A stretch of DNA of 64,000 nt from Stutzerimonas stutzeri (GTDB taxonomy: Bacteria; Pseudomonadota; Gammaproteobacteria; Pseudomonadales; Pseudomonadaceae), in NCBI RefSeq assembly GCF_024448985.1, contig NZ_JAMOII010000001.1, positions 248,001 to 312,000 of the forward strand, in the 5' to 3' direction. Positions 47,277 through 55,365 of the stretch are shown here, piece after piece. A model generated the notes under the pieces. The model worked only from the letters and a program-made list of their open reading frames with translations. It searched no databases and had not been told where the DNA came from. Numbering within the stretch: the first letter of the stretch is position 1; every line of letters starts with the position of its first letter. Position numbers and translations under genes: made by a program.

Positions 47277-47883
47277 CTTCTTTCTCTGCATCCCAGATCA
47301 ATCGCGGATCGAAGCTCATCGAGGCCATCATCGTCAGCACCACGACCAGGCCGAAGAACAAAATGCCCAGGCGCGGCTCGATGGTGCTCAGCGCGCGGAA
47401 TTGCACCAGCGCCGCGACCAGCGCGACCACCAGCACATCGAGCATCGACCAGTAGCCGATGATTTCGATGAAACGGTACAGCCGCGCGCGTTCGCGCATG
47501 GCCCAGCGGCTGCGCCGCTGGGCGCTGATCAGCAGCATGCCGAGCACGAAGAACTTCATGCAGGGCACGCCGACGCTGGCAATGAAGATCAGCAGCGCGA
47601 TGTCCCAGGAGCCGTCTTTCCAGAACTCGATCACGCCGCTGAGAATGGTGTTTTCGCTGCCGTTGCCAAACATATCGGTGTACATCACCGGCAGCGTGTT
47701 GGCTGGCACATAGAGGACCAGTGCGGCGACCAGCAGCGCCCAGGTGCGCGGGATGCTGTTCGGTTTGCGTCGATGCAGCGGCGCGTCGCAGCGTGGGCAG
47801 TCGCTAGCTTCCGCACGGCAGGTCAAACCGCAGTCATGGCACAGCTGCAAGCCCAGCTCCGAGGCGTATGGAGGTTGTGTCAT
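47266..47883 (-). CDS. pqiA: PqiA-family membrane protein, second copy
   Basis: This 205-residue protein has the zinc-ribbon start LCHDCGLTCRAEASDCPRC (CxxC x2) and four membrane helices with the PqiA signature: LYVPANTLPVMYTDMFG, then DIALLIFIASVGVPCMKFFVLGMLL. In E. coli PqiA is a single polypeptide with two such halves; here two half-length genes (this and the next) replace it. The start at 47883 (MTQPPYASELGLQ) overlaps the upstream pqiA stop by four bases; an upstream ATG at 48063 gives an unrelated Arg/His-rich leader. It probably passes lipids to PqiB. Confidence 0.9.
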   Translation of the reverse strand: MTQPPYASELGLQLCHDCGLTCRAEASDCPRCDAPLHRRKPNSIPRTWALLVAALVLYVPANTLPVMYTDMFGNGSENTILSGVIEFWKDGSWDIALLIFIASVGVPCMKFFVLGMLLISAQRRSRWAMRERARLYRFIEIIGYWSMLDVLVVALVAALVQFRALSTIEPRLGILFFGLVVVLTMMASMSFDPRLIWDAEKEDVR

Positions 47884-48782
47884 CGTATCGGCACCTGCAG
47901 ATCGTCCCACAGGCCGCGCACGTCGCGGCCGGCTATCAGCAGGATAAGGATGGTCAGAATGGCCATGGCCCAGAGGCCGATACCAGGATGCACGTCGAGC
48001 ATGCCGCCGAGCTTGATGATGGCGACGAGAATCCCCAGCAGGCACACCTCCAGCATGCTCCAAGGCCGCAGATGTTCCAGTGCTCGCATGCAGGTTCGGA
48101 AGGCCGGTGCGATCCGGCCGCTACGCGCATGTACCAGCACCCATGCCAGCAGGATGATCTGCAGGCCTGGCGCAAAGATGATGCTCAGGCCCGCGACCAG
48201 CGCAATGGGCGTGATTTGCCCCTGGGCCAGCGCTTCGACGGTCCCCCACAGGGTCGCCTCGTTGCTGAGCCCCTGCATGCCTATCTGCATGATGGGAAAG
48301 GCGTTGGCGAACAGGAACAGGATCGCGGCGGCGAGCGTGAGCGCTAGCAACTGATCGGCGTTCAGATGTCGGGCCTTTTCCAGTAGCGCGCCGCAGCGCT
48401 GGCAATGGGCTGTCTGCCGGCGTGCCAGGGTAGGGCGCTGGTACACCGAATCGCAGTGTTCGCAAATGATCAGCGACGTCCCGACCAGCGCGCTCGGGCT
48501 TGGCGCCGAGGCGCGTTCGGGAGCCTCGGCTGTCTGGCGGGGTGATGCGCTGTTCGGCTTCAAAGCATCCACTCGATGGGAAGAATCGACATAAACGACA
48601 CGCTGGCCCCTTTTCCAGAAGCTGGTGTGCGGCTCGGTATCATGGCGCACCTGCTGTCCATTCCATTGTTCTAGCCAATGGAGTTTGCCTGATTTGGTGA
48701 GCAGTACCACATGGAAATTGGCGGGAATGCTGGTGTCGAAGGCCCGCTCGATTACCTGCGCCATGCGCGGACTTTCGGTCAC
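47880..48782 (-). CDS. pqiA: PqiA-family membrane protein, first copy, with abnormal N-terminus
   Basis: The C-terminal 195 residues (from LIICEHCDSVYQRP, zinc ribbon CEHC...CQRC, then four helices with FANAFPIMQIGMQG and LRPWSMLEVCLLGILVA) are a normal PqiA half. The first 100 residues are not: 1-58 resemble a phospholipase D-family tail (next entry) and 60-100 are low-complexity. The GTG at 48782 has no SD. Other possible starts are GTG 48572 and TTG 48563, equally without a strong SD. The true start is therefore uncertain. The open frame extends upstream to a TAG at 48843-48845. Confidence 0.75.
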   Translation of the reverse strand: MTESPRMAQVIERAFDTSIPANFHVVLLTKSGKLHWLEQWNGQQVRHDTEPHTSFWKRGQRVVYVDSSHRVDALKPNSASPRQTAEAPERASAPSPSALVGTSLIICEHCDSVYQRPTLARRQTAHCQRCGALLEKARHLNADQLLALTLAAAILFLFANAFPIMQIGMQGLSNEATLWGTVEALAQGQITPIALVAGLSIIFAPGLQIILLAWVLVHARSGRIAPAFRTCMRALEHLRPWSMLEVCLLGILVAIIKLGGMLDVHPGIGLWAMAILTILILLIAGRDVRGLWDDLQVPIR

Positions 48783-48803
48783 GAAGCCCAGTTCGGTGTG
48801 CAG
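48609..48803 (-). pseudogene. Remnant of a phospholipase D-family protein C-terminus
   Basis: In the same frame as the first pqiA, the minus strand reads LHTELGFVTESPRMAQVIERA, then a W-x-E block (LHWLEQWNGQQVRHDTEP) and HTSFWKR. This order (NTE-x-G-x-x-x-SP, a W-containing strand, EP-x-TSFW-x-R) is what I recall from the C-terminal end of cardiolipin synthase/PLD-family proteins such as ClsC. The upstream catalytic HKD parts are absent; before LHTELGF the reading becomes unrelated and reaches a stop 40 bases away. It looks like a deletion scar. Assignment rests on memory of the family, not on a search. Confidence 0.55.
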
Positions 48804-48806
48804 ACC

Positions 48807-49277
48807 GCAAGCAGGTAGGGCAGGGCGCCGGCGGGGGTGCGCCTAGGACGGGTGTTCGATGATGTCATCTGCTTGCTCATGAACGGATCGCAATCGCGAC
48901 GTGAATGCAGCGCACAACGCGAGACGGGTGCTGCTGTCGCGTACCGATGCAATGACCGCCACGGCGCTCGCCGGAGCGTCACGCATGAGCCGCCGCCAAC
49001 CTCCGGATCTCAGTGTTTCTCGGCACGGTCCGATAGCCATGAGACTAGCTTTGCCGCTGGAATCTATTGTACGCCTGCGCCCTCGCTGTGGCAGCACGCA
49101 CACCAGCATCGGCAAGGCTTTGTTTCAGTGGGTAGGCGCCGCTGGCCTGCCTGTTTCTTCTGCCTGCGTTTCATCCGGCAAGGGATCTATTCTGCAAAAC
49201 CGGAAGGCTGGGCCGGCCGGCCCGGTCAAGGCGACGATCGGTTGCTGGGGAGGATGTTGTTAATATGGCGATGTGCC
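48807..49277. other. Non-coding interval between the pqi operon and the fimbrial operon
   Basis: About 470 bases carry no gene I can support. A 153-codon plus-strand frame (48837-49298) and a 90-codon minus-strand frame (48843-49115) are compositionally poor and lack SD sites. No transposase or integrase fragment, tRNA or direct repeat was recognised. The region begins at the PLD remnant break and ends at a palindrome, so it may hold the left boundary of the fimbrial island. Confidence 0.45.
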
Positions 49278-49299
49278 ATTATGCGGGCGCCCGCATAAT
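49278..49299. promoter_or_regulatory. Perfect 22-bp palindrome upstream of the fimbrial operon
   Basis: ATTATGCGGGC followed immediately by its exact reverse complement (49278-49288 and 49289-49299). The right half contains CATAAT (49294-49299), a 5/6 match to a -10 box, without a good -35 box. A symmetric operator covering a promoter is the natural reading; a terminator is less likely because no T run follows. It lies 108 bases before the pilin ATG. Confidence 0.6.
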
Positions 49300-49309
49300 A
49301 CACGGCTTG

Positions 49310-49324
49310 CTGACCACTCGTCAG
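49310..49324. promoter_or_regulatory. TetR-like inverted repeat CTGAC-N5-GTCAG
   Basis: CTGAC (49310-49314) and GTCAG (49320-49324) are separated by five bases, the spacing common in operators of TetR-type repressors. It sits 83 bases before the pilin start codon, downstream of the 22-bp palindrome. The repeat is short enough to be chance. Confidence 0.3.
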
Positions 49325-49406
49325 TCAGTGATTAAGGTCTCGCCGTAGATGCCGTTAAGCATTGGCGCTGAAGCGCAGATGCTCTCATTCAGAGTGAAAT
49401 AACAGA

Positions 49407-49950
49407 ATGTTCAAACAATTAGCTCCACTGCCAGTACTTTTTTGCAGCTTGCGCCCTGCTTACCTTGCCGCTGAAATCCAATGCGGCCGATGGGGAAGTC
49501 CGGATATCGGGCACGATCACCGCCAATACTTGTGATATCACCACAGGCACCGGGGGTGTACACACCGTAACGCTGCCCACCGTGATGGCCAGGACGCTGA
49601 GTGAAGCTGGTAAAACTGCCGGTCGCACGCCTTTTACCGTGGAGCTGGTTAACTGTTCTCCCGATTCGGGTGATGTTGCCCTTTATTTCGAACCGGGCGC
49701 CAACACCGATATGGCGAATGGCCGGCTGAACAATACCGGCGCTGCCACAGGGGTTCAGGTCGGCCTGCTGAATGGTTCCATGGTTCCGATCGAATTGAAC
49801 CAGTCTAGCGCTTCCTTGCAAAATTCACAGACCGTTTCCATCGCGAGTGGCAGCGCCACTTTGAGTTATTTCGCCGAGTACTATGCGACCGGGGCGGCCG
49901 GGGCCGGATCCGTGAGCACCAGCACTTTCTTCTCGATCGTCTACCCCTGA
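49407..49950 (+). pseudogene. Major fimbrial subunit (type 1 pilin), frameshifted in the signal peptide
   Basis: From ATG 49407 the frame reads MFKQLAPLPVLF and then goes out of frame at six T (49438-49443). Removing one T gives VLFAACALLTLPLKSNAADGE, a complete signal peptide joined to the open frame that continues to 49950. The interval is 544 bases, one more than a multiple of three. The mature part shows the Fimbrial (FimA/PapA) pattern: donor strand region DGEVRISGTITANTC, a second Cys (LVNCSPDSGD), the central VALYFEP, and the beta-zipper end TSTFFSIVYP. Without the repair the only in-frame starts (CTG 49456, TTG 49465) lack a signal peptide, so the subunit would not be exported. Confidence 0.82.
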
Positions 49951-50014
49951 CGCATGAGCGGGCCTCTTTGAGGGTGCCCGCACTTTTCGCGCGTTCGCTG
50001 GAGTGTTCTGCCCC

Positions 50015-50704
50015 ATGTTGCGGCTTATTCTTTGCTCGTTGTTGTGCTGGGCGATATCGACGGTGCAGGCGAGCGTTATTATCGGCGGCACGCGCATCAT
50101 CTACCCCGCCGACCAACGTCAGGTCAGCGTCGAACTGGTGAACAAGAACGATTCTCCCGCGCTGGTCCAGAGCTGGATCGACGAGGGTGATCGCCAGTCC
50201 GATCCGCAACTGCAGCCCGCCCCGTTCGTCATCATTCCTCCCTTGGTTCGGGTGGAGCCGGAAAGAACCCAGGCGCTGCGGATCATGTTCAGCGGCGCCG
50301 AGCTGCCCCAGGACCGGGAAAGCCTGTTCTGGCTCAACGTGCTGGAGGTGCCGCCACGCCCGGATTCAGGCCAGGCGACCGAAAATTACCTGCAGTTCGC
50401 GGTTCGTTCGCGCATCAAACTGTTCTATCGCCCGGCCGGCCTGCAGCCCGACAGTCAGTCGGAAGCCGCCAGGCAGCTGGTCTGGCGCCGCGAGGGTCCG
50501 GAGCTCGTGGTGCAAAACCCGAGTCCTTACCACATCACACTGACCGAGGCCCGGATCGGCGGGCAAGCATTGCAGGTGAAGATGCTTGCCCCTTATGGCA
50601 GCGAGCGCCTGCCCCTGCCTCCCAAAGCTGCGGGCGAAATCTCATACAGCCACCTGAACGATTACGGTGGGCGCGAAACGCTTCGGGCCAACCTGAGCGA
50701 GTGA
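50015..50704 (+). CDS. Periplasmic fimbrial chaperone
   Basis: This 229-residue PapD/FimC-type chaperone has a signal peptide (1-19, ending VQA) followed by SVIIGGTRIIYPADQRQVSVEL, partly quoted as GGTRIIYPADQRQVSV. The G1-strand zone SLFWLNVLEVPP (about 110-121) complements the pilin groove, and the C-terminal Ig domain (VQNPSPYHITLTEARIG) follows. The conserved Arg/Lys pair for the pilin C-terminus appears as R9/K-type residues (TRIIYP; RSRIKLFYRP). The F1-G1 loop looks short, as in FGS chaperones. The ATG 50015 is preferred over a GTG at 50003, which overlaps the SD. It is the only chaperone in the operon. Confidence 0.92.
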   Translation: MLRLILCSLLCWAISTVQASVIIGGTRIIYPADQRQVSVELVNKNDSPALVQSWIDEGDRQSDPQLQPAPFVIIPPLVRVEPERTQALRIMFSGAELPQDRESLFWLNVLEVPPRPDSGQATENYLQFAVRSRIKLFYRPAGLQPDSQSEAARQLVWRREGPELVVQNPSPYHITLTEARIGGQALQVKMLAPYGSERLPLPPKAAGEISYSHLNDYGGRETLRANLSE

Positions 50705-50712
50705 TGCCTTGA

Positions 50713-53238
50713 ATGCGCGCGATGCGAAGAAGGACGCTGTACTGGCTGGGCCTGACGCTACTCATGGCCGGCTCACAGGTAATCGCCAAGGAGGTTCACT
50801 TCAATCAGGCCCTGCTTTTCCCAGGCCTGGCGACCCGCGACCTGACGCGCTACGCAACGGGTAACCCGATCTATGCCGGCGACTATCCCAGCGATATCTA
50901 TATCAACGACTCCCTGGTCCAGCGCGAAACGGTCCGCATGCTGGATATCACCGAGGCCGGCAGCGCCGCCCCCTGCATGACTAGGCAGCTGGTAGAGCTC
51001 GCCCGCATCGAGCCTGAGCGCGTGGCCCTGCCGCGTCCCGAACTGCTGGACGATCCTGCCGCCTGCGTCAGGGTCGAGCAAATCAGCGAGCAACTGCAGT
51101 GGCAGTACGACGTTTCGCGCCTGGCGCTGTACCTGACGGTTCCCCAGAGCCTGCAAGCGAACAGGCCCAGGGGTTGGGTCGACCCCTCGCAATGGGACGC
51201 CGGCGAGGCGGTGGCCTGGGTGGACTACACCGCCAATAGTTATTGGAACGAGAGCGCCGCGGGCCAGTACCGAAGCCATTACCTGGGCACACAGATGGGG
51301 GCCAACATGGGCACTTGGCGACTACGCCACCAGGCCAGCTTCCAGAGCAACCCGCAGCAGCGCCAATGGCAAAGCATCGCCAGCTATGCCTATCGCGCCC
51401 TGCCGCAATGGAAGTCCTCGCTGTCGCTGGGGCAGCGCTGGACCGGGGGCGAGTTCTTCGATTCCTTCGGTTATATCGGTGGCTCGCTGAGCAGCGATCC
51501 GCGCATGCTCGCCGAGAGCCAACGCGGTTTCGCGCCTATGGTCCGTGGCGTCGCCAGAACCCATGCCAGGGTGGAAATTCGGCAGAACGATACGCTGCTA
51601 TACGAGGAAAACGTCGCGCCGGGTAACTTTCTCATCGATGATCTTTATTCGACCGGCTACGCGGGCGACCTGCAGGTGACTGTTCATGAGTCCGATGGAA
51701 CCATCCAGACGTTCACCGTCCCTTATTCATCGGTACCGGGACTGATCCGCGCAGGCCAGACCTTCTATTCGCTCACCGCTGGCAAAGTGGATGAAGAGCT
51801 GGCCGACGAGTCGCAGGATTTCGCCGAGTTCACGCTGCAGCGCGGCCTGAGCAATCTACTGACCGGATACGGCGGGCTGTTTCAAAGTGATGACTATCAG
51901 GCGCTATTGCTCGGCTCGGCCTGGAATGCCCCGCTGGGTGCGATCTCTTTCGACTGGACCCGTAGCCGCTTCTCGGGGGCAGGCAGGCGTTCGGAGGGCG
52001 ATCGCTACCGTCTCGGGTGGTCGCGAAGGGTGAGGGAGACCTTTGTCTCTGCCACCCTGACTCGCCATTCCAGTCCTGAGTACTATGGCGTCCGCGAGGC
52101 GCTATCGCTGTTCGAGCACAGCTCGCTGGAGGCGGTCGAGCGCTTGCGCCTGCGCCAGCGGGTGGATTTGAGCCTCAGCCAGCCACTGTATGGCGGCAGC
52201 CTGTATTTGCTGGGGAGCCGGCAATGGTTCTGGGGCAGGGAAGGCCGGCAGACCAGTTATCAGCTGGGCTACAGCAACCGCTGGGGATCGCTGGGCTACC
52301 AGCTTTCTTTGCAGCGCATGGATGGCGGTATCGGCGACAGCGACACTATCTTCGGGCTGACCTTGAATATGCCCATTGGTCAGGGGCGTTCTGCAGGCGC
52401 TGGACACCTCTCCATGCAGATGAGCCAGGGCGAGGGTGGTCAGAGGCAGCTCAACAGTGTTTTCAGCGGAATCGCCGGCGACGATTTGCAATATACCTAC
52501 AGTGTCATGGCCAGCCATCAGGACCGGCCGGATGCCGATGATCTCGGTGCCCTTGGCGTCAACCTGGGCTATCGAGCCGCGGTTGCCAATTTCGATGCAG
52601 GCCTCAGCCAGGACAACCAGCGTCAGCGGCAAATGACGTTCGGAGCCAGGGGGGCCATGGTCGCGCACGCCGGCGGCGTGGAGTGGGTGCCGGAGCTGGG
52701 TGATACCTTCGCCATCATCAAGGCGCCGAACGCGACGGGAGCCAAGGTGGCGGGGTGGCATGGGCTGCGGGTCAGCGATGATGGCTATGCCATCGTTCCG
52801 CATCTGACGCCCTATCAGGCCAACCGGGTGGGGCTGGATGTGAATGGGCTGGATGACAGCATAGAGCTGACAGAAACCGCGCAGTGGCTGGTTCCCGATG
52901 CCGGCGCCGCCGTCTCGGCTTTCTTCGTGGCCCTTAAAGGCTACTCGATCCTGCTGGAGGCCAGCTGGGATGGCAAAGCGGCCCCCTTCGGTGCGGATGT
53001 GTTCGATGAACAGGGCATCAGGGTCGGCGTCGTCGGGCAGGCGGGCCAGCTCTATGCCCGCGTCTCCAGCCCTGACGGTGTGCTGTCGGTGCGCTGGGGC
53101 AGCGAGGCCGACCGCCAGTGCCAGATCCGCTACCGTCTGGGGGCAGAGCAAGAGGGATTGATTCACTTGCCCGGACGGCACCCGTGCGAGGACATCGCAC
53201 CGTCCCAGGCAATCGACAGGCAGGAAACCCGGCCATGA
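50713..53238 (+). CDS. Outer-membrane fimbrial usher
   Basis: This 841-residue FimD/PapC-family usher has a signal peptide (1-25), the N-terminal chaperone-binding domain (about 26-140; VHFNQALLFPG, later DIYINDSLVQRE), and a 24-strand beta-barrel (about 170-640) interrupted by the plug domain (GFAPMVRGVARTHARVEI, then VAPGNFLIDDLYSTGYAGDLQVTV, partly quoted). Two C-terminal domains (about 660-841) include FGADVFDEQGIRVGVVGQAGQLY. It is full length. The start follows the chaperone stop by 8 bases, with GAGTGATG in front. Confidence 0.93.
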   Translation: MRAMRRRTLYWLGLTLLMAGSQVIAKEVHFNQALLFPGLATRDLTRYATGNPIYAGDYPSDIYINDSLVQRETVRMLDITEAGSAAPCMTRQLVELARIEPERVALPRPELLDDPAACVRVEQISEQLQWQYDVSRLALYLTVPQSLQANRPRGWVDPSQWDAGEAVAWVDYTANSYWNESAAGQYRSHYLGTQMGANMGTWRLRHQASFQSNPQQRQWQSIASYAYRALPQWKSSLSLGQRWTGGEFFDSFGYIGGSLSSDPRMLAESQRGFAPMVRGVARTHARVEIRQNDTLLYEENVAPGNFLIDDLYSTGYAGDLQVTVHESDGTIQTFTVPYSSVPGLIRAGQTFYSLTAGKVDEELADESQDFAEFTLQRGLSNLLTGYGGLFQSDDYQALLLGSAWNAPLGAISFDWTRSRFSGAGRRSEGDRYRLGWSRRVRETFVSATLTRHSSPEYYGVREALSLFEHSSLEAVERLRLRQRVDLSLSQPLYGGSLYLLGSRQWFWGREGRQTSYQLGYSNRWGSLGYQLSLQRMDGGIGDSDTIFGLTLNMPIGQGRSAGAGHLSMQMSQGEGGQRQLNSVFSGIAGDDLQYTYSVMASHQDRPDADDLGALGVNLGYRAAVANFDAGLSQDNQRQRQMTFGARGAMVAHAGGVEWVPELGDTFAIIKAPNATGAKVAGWHGLRVSDDGYAIVPHLTPYQANRVGLDVNGLDDSIELTETAQWLVPDAGAAVSAFFVALKGYSILLEASWDGKAAPFGADVFDEQGIRVGVVGQAGQLYARVSSPDGVLSVRWGSEADRQCQIRYRLGAEQEGLIHLPGRHPCEDIAPSQAIDRQETRP

Positions 53239-54245
53239 ACAAGTTCCTTCTCGCCCTGCTCCTGGGTTGGCTCCTGCACCCGATGGCCCGGGCCGAATGC
53301 ACATGGAGCGATGGCTTGATTGGCCCGACGATCTACCGAGTCCAGACCGAGGCCAACCACACATTGAGCGTGATCGCCGCCACGGTGGGGCAGCGCGTAT
53401 GGGATGTCGGCGGGGCCGATGGAGCCCCTTCCTGGAAAACCTCATGCAGCGGCGGCGAGCAGGCCGGGTATATCAATTCCCTGGGTTCGCCCTCGCCCGT
53501 GCTAACCGGTGAAAAAGGGCCCATCTACGAAATCGACCGGGTTCCTGGCCTGGGCTATAGCCTGAGCGAAAGCCAGGCCTACGGCCCGCCCAACTACTAC
53601 CAGCAATATGGCGCCCTGAATGCGCCGAGTGGGCAGTATTATTTCGATGCCGGTCGCAAACAGAGGCTCGATTTCTGGAAGACTGGGAGCTTGCAGGCCG
53701 GCCGTTACTGTCTCGCCGCCGGAACCCGCATGGGCTCGGTGCGTTTTGGCAGCCTCGATGTGATTGACGTGATCCTTGCCGGCAGTTTGTGCCTCAATGT
53801 GGTGGCGCCCACCTGTACGGTGCAGACCGATTCGAAGCAGATCACCGTGCCGCTCGGCAACCGTCCGGTGACCAGCTTCAGCGGGGTGGGCAGCGTGGGG
53901 CCGACCGTTCCTTTCTCCATCCGTCTCGGCGCCTGTAGCAACGTCAGCCAGGTTACCATCCAGTTCAATGCCGTTGCCGATGCCGACTACCCGGCCGCCG
54001 CTGCCGCGGGCGTGCTCTCCACCGCTGGGTCGCCCAGCCCCGCGGCAACTGGCGTGGGCATTCAGCTGATGGACGGTAGAACCTCATCCCCCATGATCTT
54101 GCTGCAGCCCAAGGTGATGTGGAACGGCACCTCGGGAACCACTTCCATCTCCCTGCCCTTCGGCGCTCGTTATATTCAGACCCGCTCCATGGTGACGCCC
54201 GGCTACGCTCACGGCTCGGCGCGGTTCGTTCTGTCCTATCAGTGA
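53235..54245 (+). CDS. Fimbrial tip adhesin (two-domain)
   Basis: This 336-residue secreted protein has a signal peptide (1-20, ending ARA), an N-terminal receptor domain (about 21-190, ECTWSDGLIGPTIYRVQTE; four Cys) and a C-terminal fimbrial pilin domain (about 195-336; CTVQTDSKQITVPLG, then IRLGACSNVSQVTIQF and ending HGSARFVLSYQ). The pilin-adhesin architecture is typical of a tip subunit. The receptor is unknown. The ATG overlaps the usher stop (ATGA). It closes the operon pilin-chaperone-usher-adhesin. No terminator with a T run was seen; the inverted repeat GCGGGCG/CGCCCGC lies at 54259-54289. Confidence 0.9.
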   Translation: MNKFLLALLLGWLLHPMARAECTWSDGLIGPTIYRVQTEANHTLSVIAATVGQRVWDVGGADGAPSWKTSCSGGEQAGYINSLGSPSPVLTGEKGPIYEIDRVPGLGYSLSESQAYGPPNYYQQYGALNAPSGQYYFDAGRKQRLDFWKTGSLQAGRYCLAAGTRMGSVRFGSLDVIDVILAGSLCLNVVAPTCTVQTDSKQITVPLGNRPVTSFSGVGSVGPTVPFSIRLGACSNVSQVTIQFNAVADADYPAAAAAGVLSTAGSPSPAATGVGIQLMDGRTSSPMILLQPKVMWNGTSGTTSISLPFGARYIQTRSMVTPGYAHGSARFVLSYQ

Positions 54246-54384
54246 AACCTTTCGCTTTGCGGGCGTGCCCGTTGATTCTCCTCGCCCGCGAGAGGCGGAT
54301 GGGCAGCCGAACGCCTGCGCGCCTCAAGATTTCCCCGCTGTTACCGATACCCTGAAAGACCCCTAATTACTTGTGGAGCCGCAC

Positions 54385-55281
54385 GTGCGCCTGCGCTGCC
54401 TTGCGATTATTTGTCTGCTGGCCAGTCCATCAGTTCACGCCATCACATTCCAGACCCGTCTGGAGAGGGTGGAGTGGCAGGTCGAGGGCGATCAGTTCGA
54501 ATGCCGGCTGGTGCAACCGATTGCCGGTTTTGGCTCGGGAGAATTCGTCCGCCGTGCTGGCGAGCAGGCCATTTTCCGTCTGCAATCGCCCGAACGCTGG
54601 CTGGGCAGTGGCTCGGCGACGCTGCTGGCGGCGGCCGCGCCCTGGCAGCCGACACGCAGCGACATCAACCTGGGTGTGGTGTCGGTCGGTGGCGGCGAGA
54701 TTCCCTTCAACAGCTCGCACCTGCAGGCCGGGCGCCTGCTCAGTGGCCTGCTCGAGGGACGCAGCCCGGTGGTGCGCCACCGCACGCTGCATGGCGGAGA
54801 ATCGCTCGAGGTGCGCTTGCTGCCGGCGCGCTTCGGCAAGGCCTACGAGGATTACCGCGCCTGTACGACCAAGCTGCTGCCGGTCAACTTCGATCAGATT
54901 CGTCAGTCGCAGATCGGCTTTCCTACCAGCGACGTGGCGCTGGATGGCGTGGGGCGCGCCAAGCTCGATATCATCCTGCAGTTCCTCAAGGCCGACCCGG
55001 GCGTCAACCGCATCCAGCTCGATGGCCACTCGGACAACAGCGGCAACCGGCTCACCAACCGCGACCTCTCCCGTCGCCGTGCGCTGGCCGTCGAGGAATA
55101 CCTGATCGCCAATGGCGTACCGAAAGAGCAGATCACGCTGCGTTTCCACGGCGAGCGCTACCCGCTGGTGGCCAACAACGGACCGGCCAACCGCGCCAAG
55201 AATCGCCGGGTCACCCTGCGGCTCGATCGCGCCCCGGCCACCACGACCGCAGCGACCGAGCAGACCACGCCGTCTTCCTGA
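54385..55281 (+). CDS. motY: Sodium-type flagellar stator protein MotY
   Basis: This 298-residue exported protein has a signal peptide (1-19) followed by TFQTRLERVEWQVEGDQFEC, the MotY N-domain start. A C-terminal OmpA-like peptidoglycan-binding domain (about 195-285, IQLDGHSDNSGNRLTNRDLS, RRRALAVEEYLIANGV) follows. MotY forms the T ring and anchors MotX/PomAB- or MotCD-type stators. The start is the GTG at 54385, six bases after GGAG; an earlier GTG at 54373 overlaps that SD. It is adjacent to argG, as in P. aeruginosa (PA3526-PA3525, from memory). Confidence 0.9.
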   Translation: MRLRCLAIICLLASPSVHAITFQTRLERVEWQVEGDQFECRLVQPIAGFGSGEFVRRAGEQAIFRLQSPERWLGSGSATLLAAAAPWQPTRSDINLGVVSVGGGEIPFNSSHLQAGRLLSGLLEGRSPVVRHRTLHGGESLEVRLLPARFGKAYEDYRACTTKLLPVNFDQIRQSQIGFPTSDVALDGVGRAKLDIILQFLKADPGVNRIQLDGHSDNSGNRLTNRDLSRRRALAVEEYLIANGVPKEQITLRFHGERYPLVANNGPANRAKNRRVTLRLDRAPATTTAATEQTTPSS

Positions 55282-55365
55282 GCCGCCGCGCGCTCGCGCC
55301 CCTGTAAAACCGGCGTCGCGACCAGTAGAATTGCCGCTTTCCTTCAATCCCGGGAGTGGATGGCA

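Noticed and set aside
48837-49298. 153-codon plus-strand frame upstream of the fimbrial operon
   Set aside because: No SD, Cys/Arg/Ser-rich composition, no recognisable domain; treated as non-coding.
52102-53445. 447-codon minus-strand frame opposite the usher
   Set aside because: Shadow of the usher and adhesin start; no family features.
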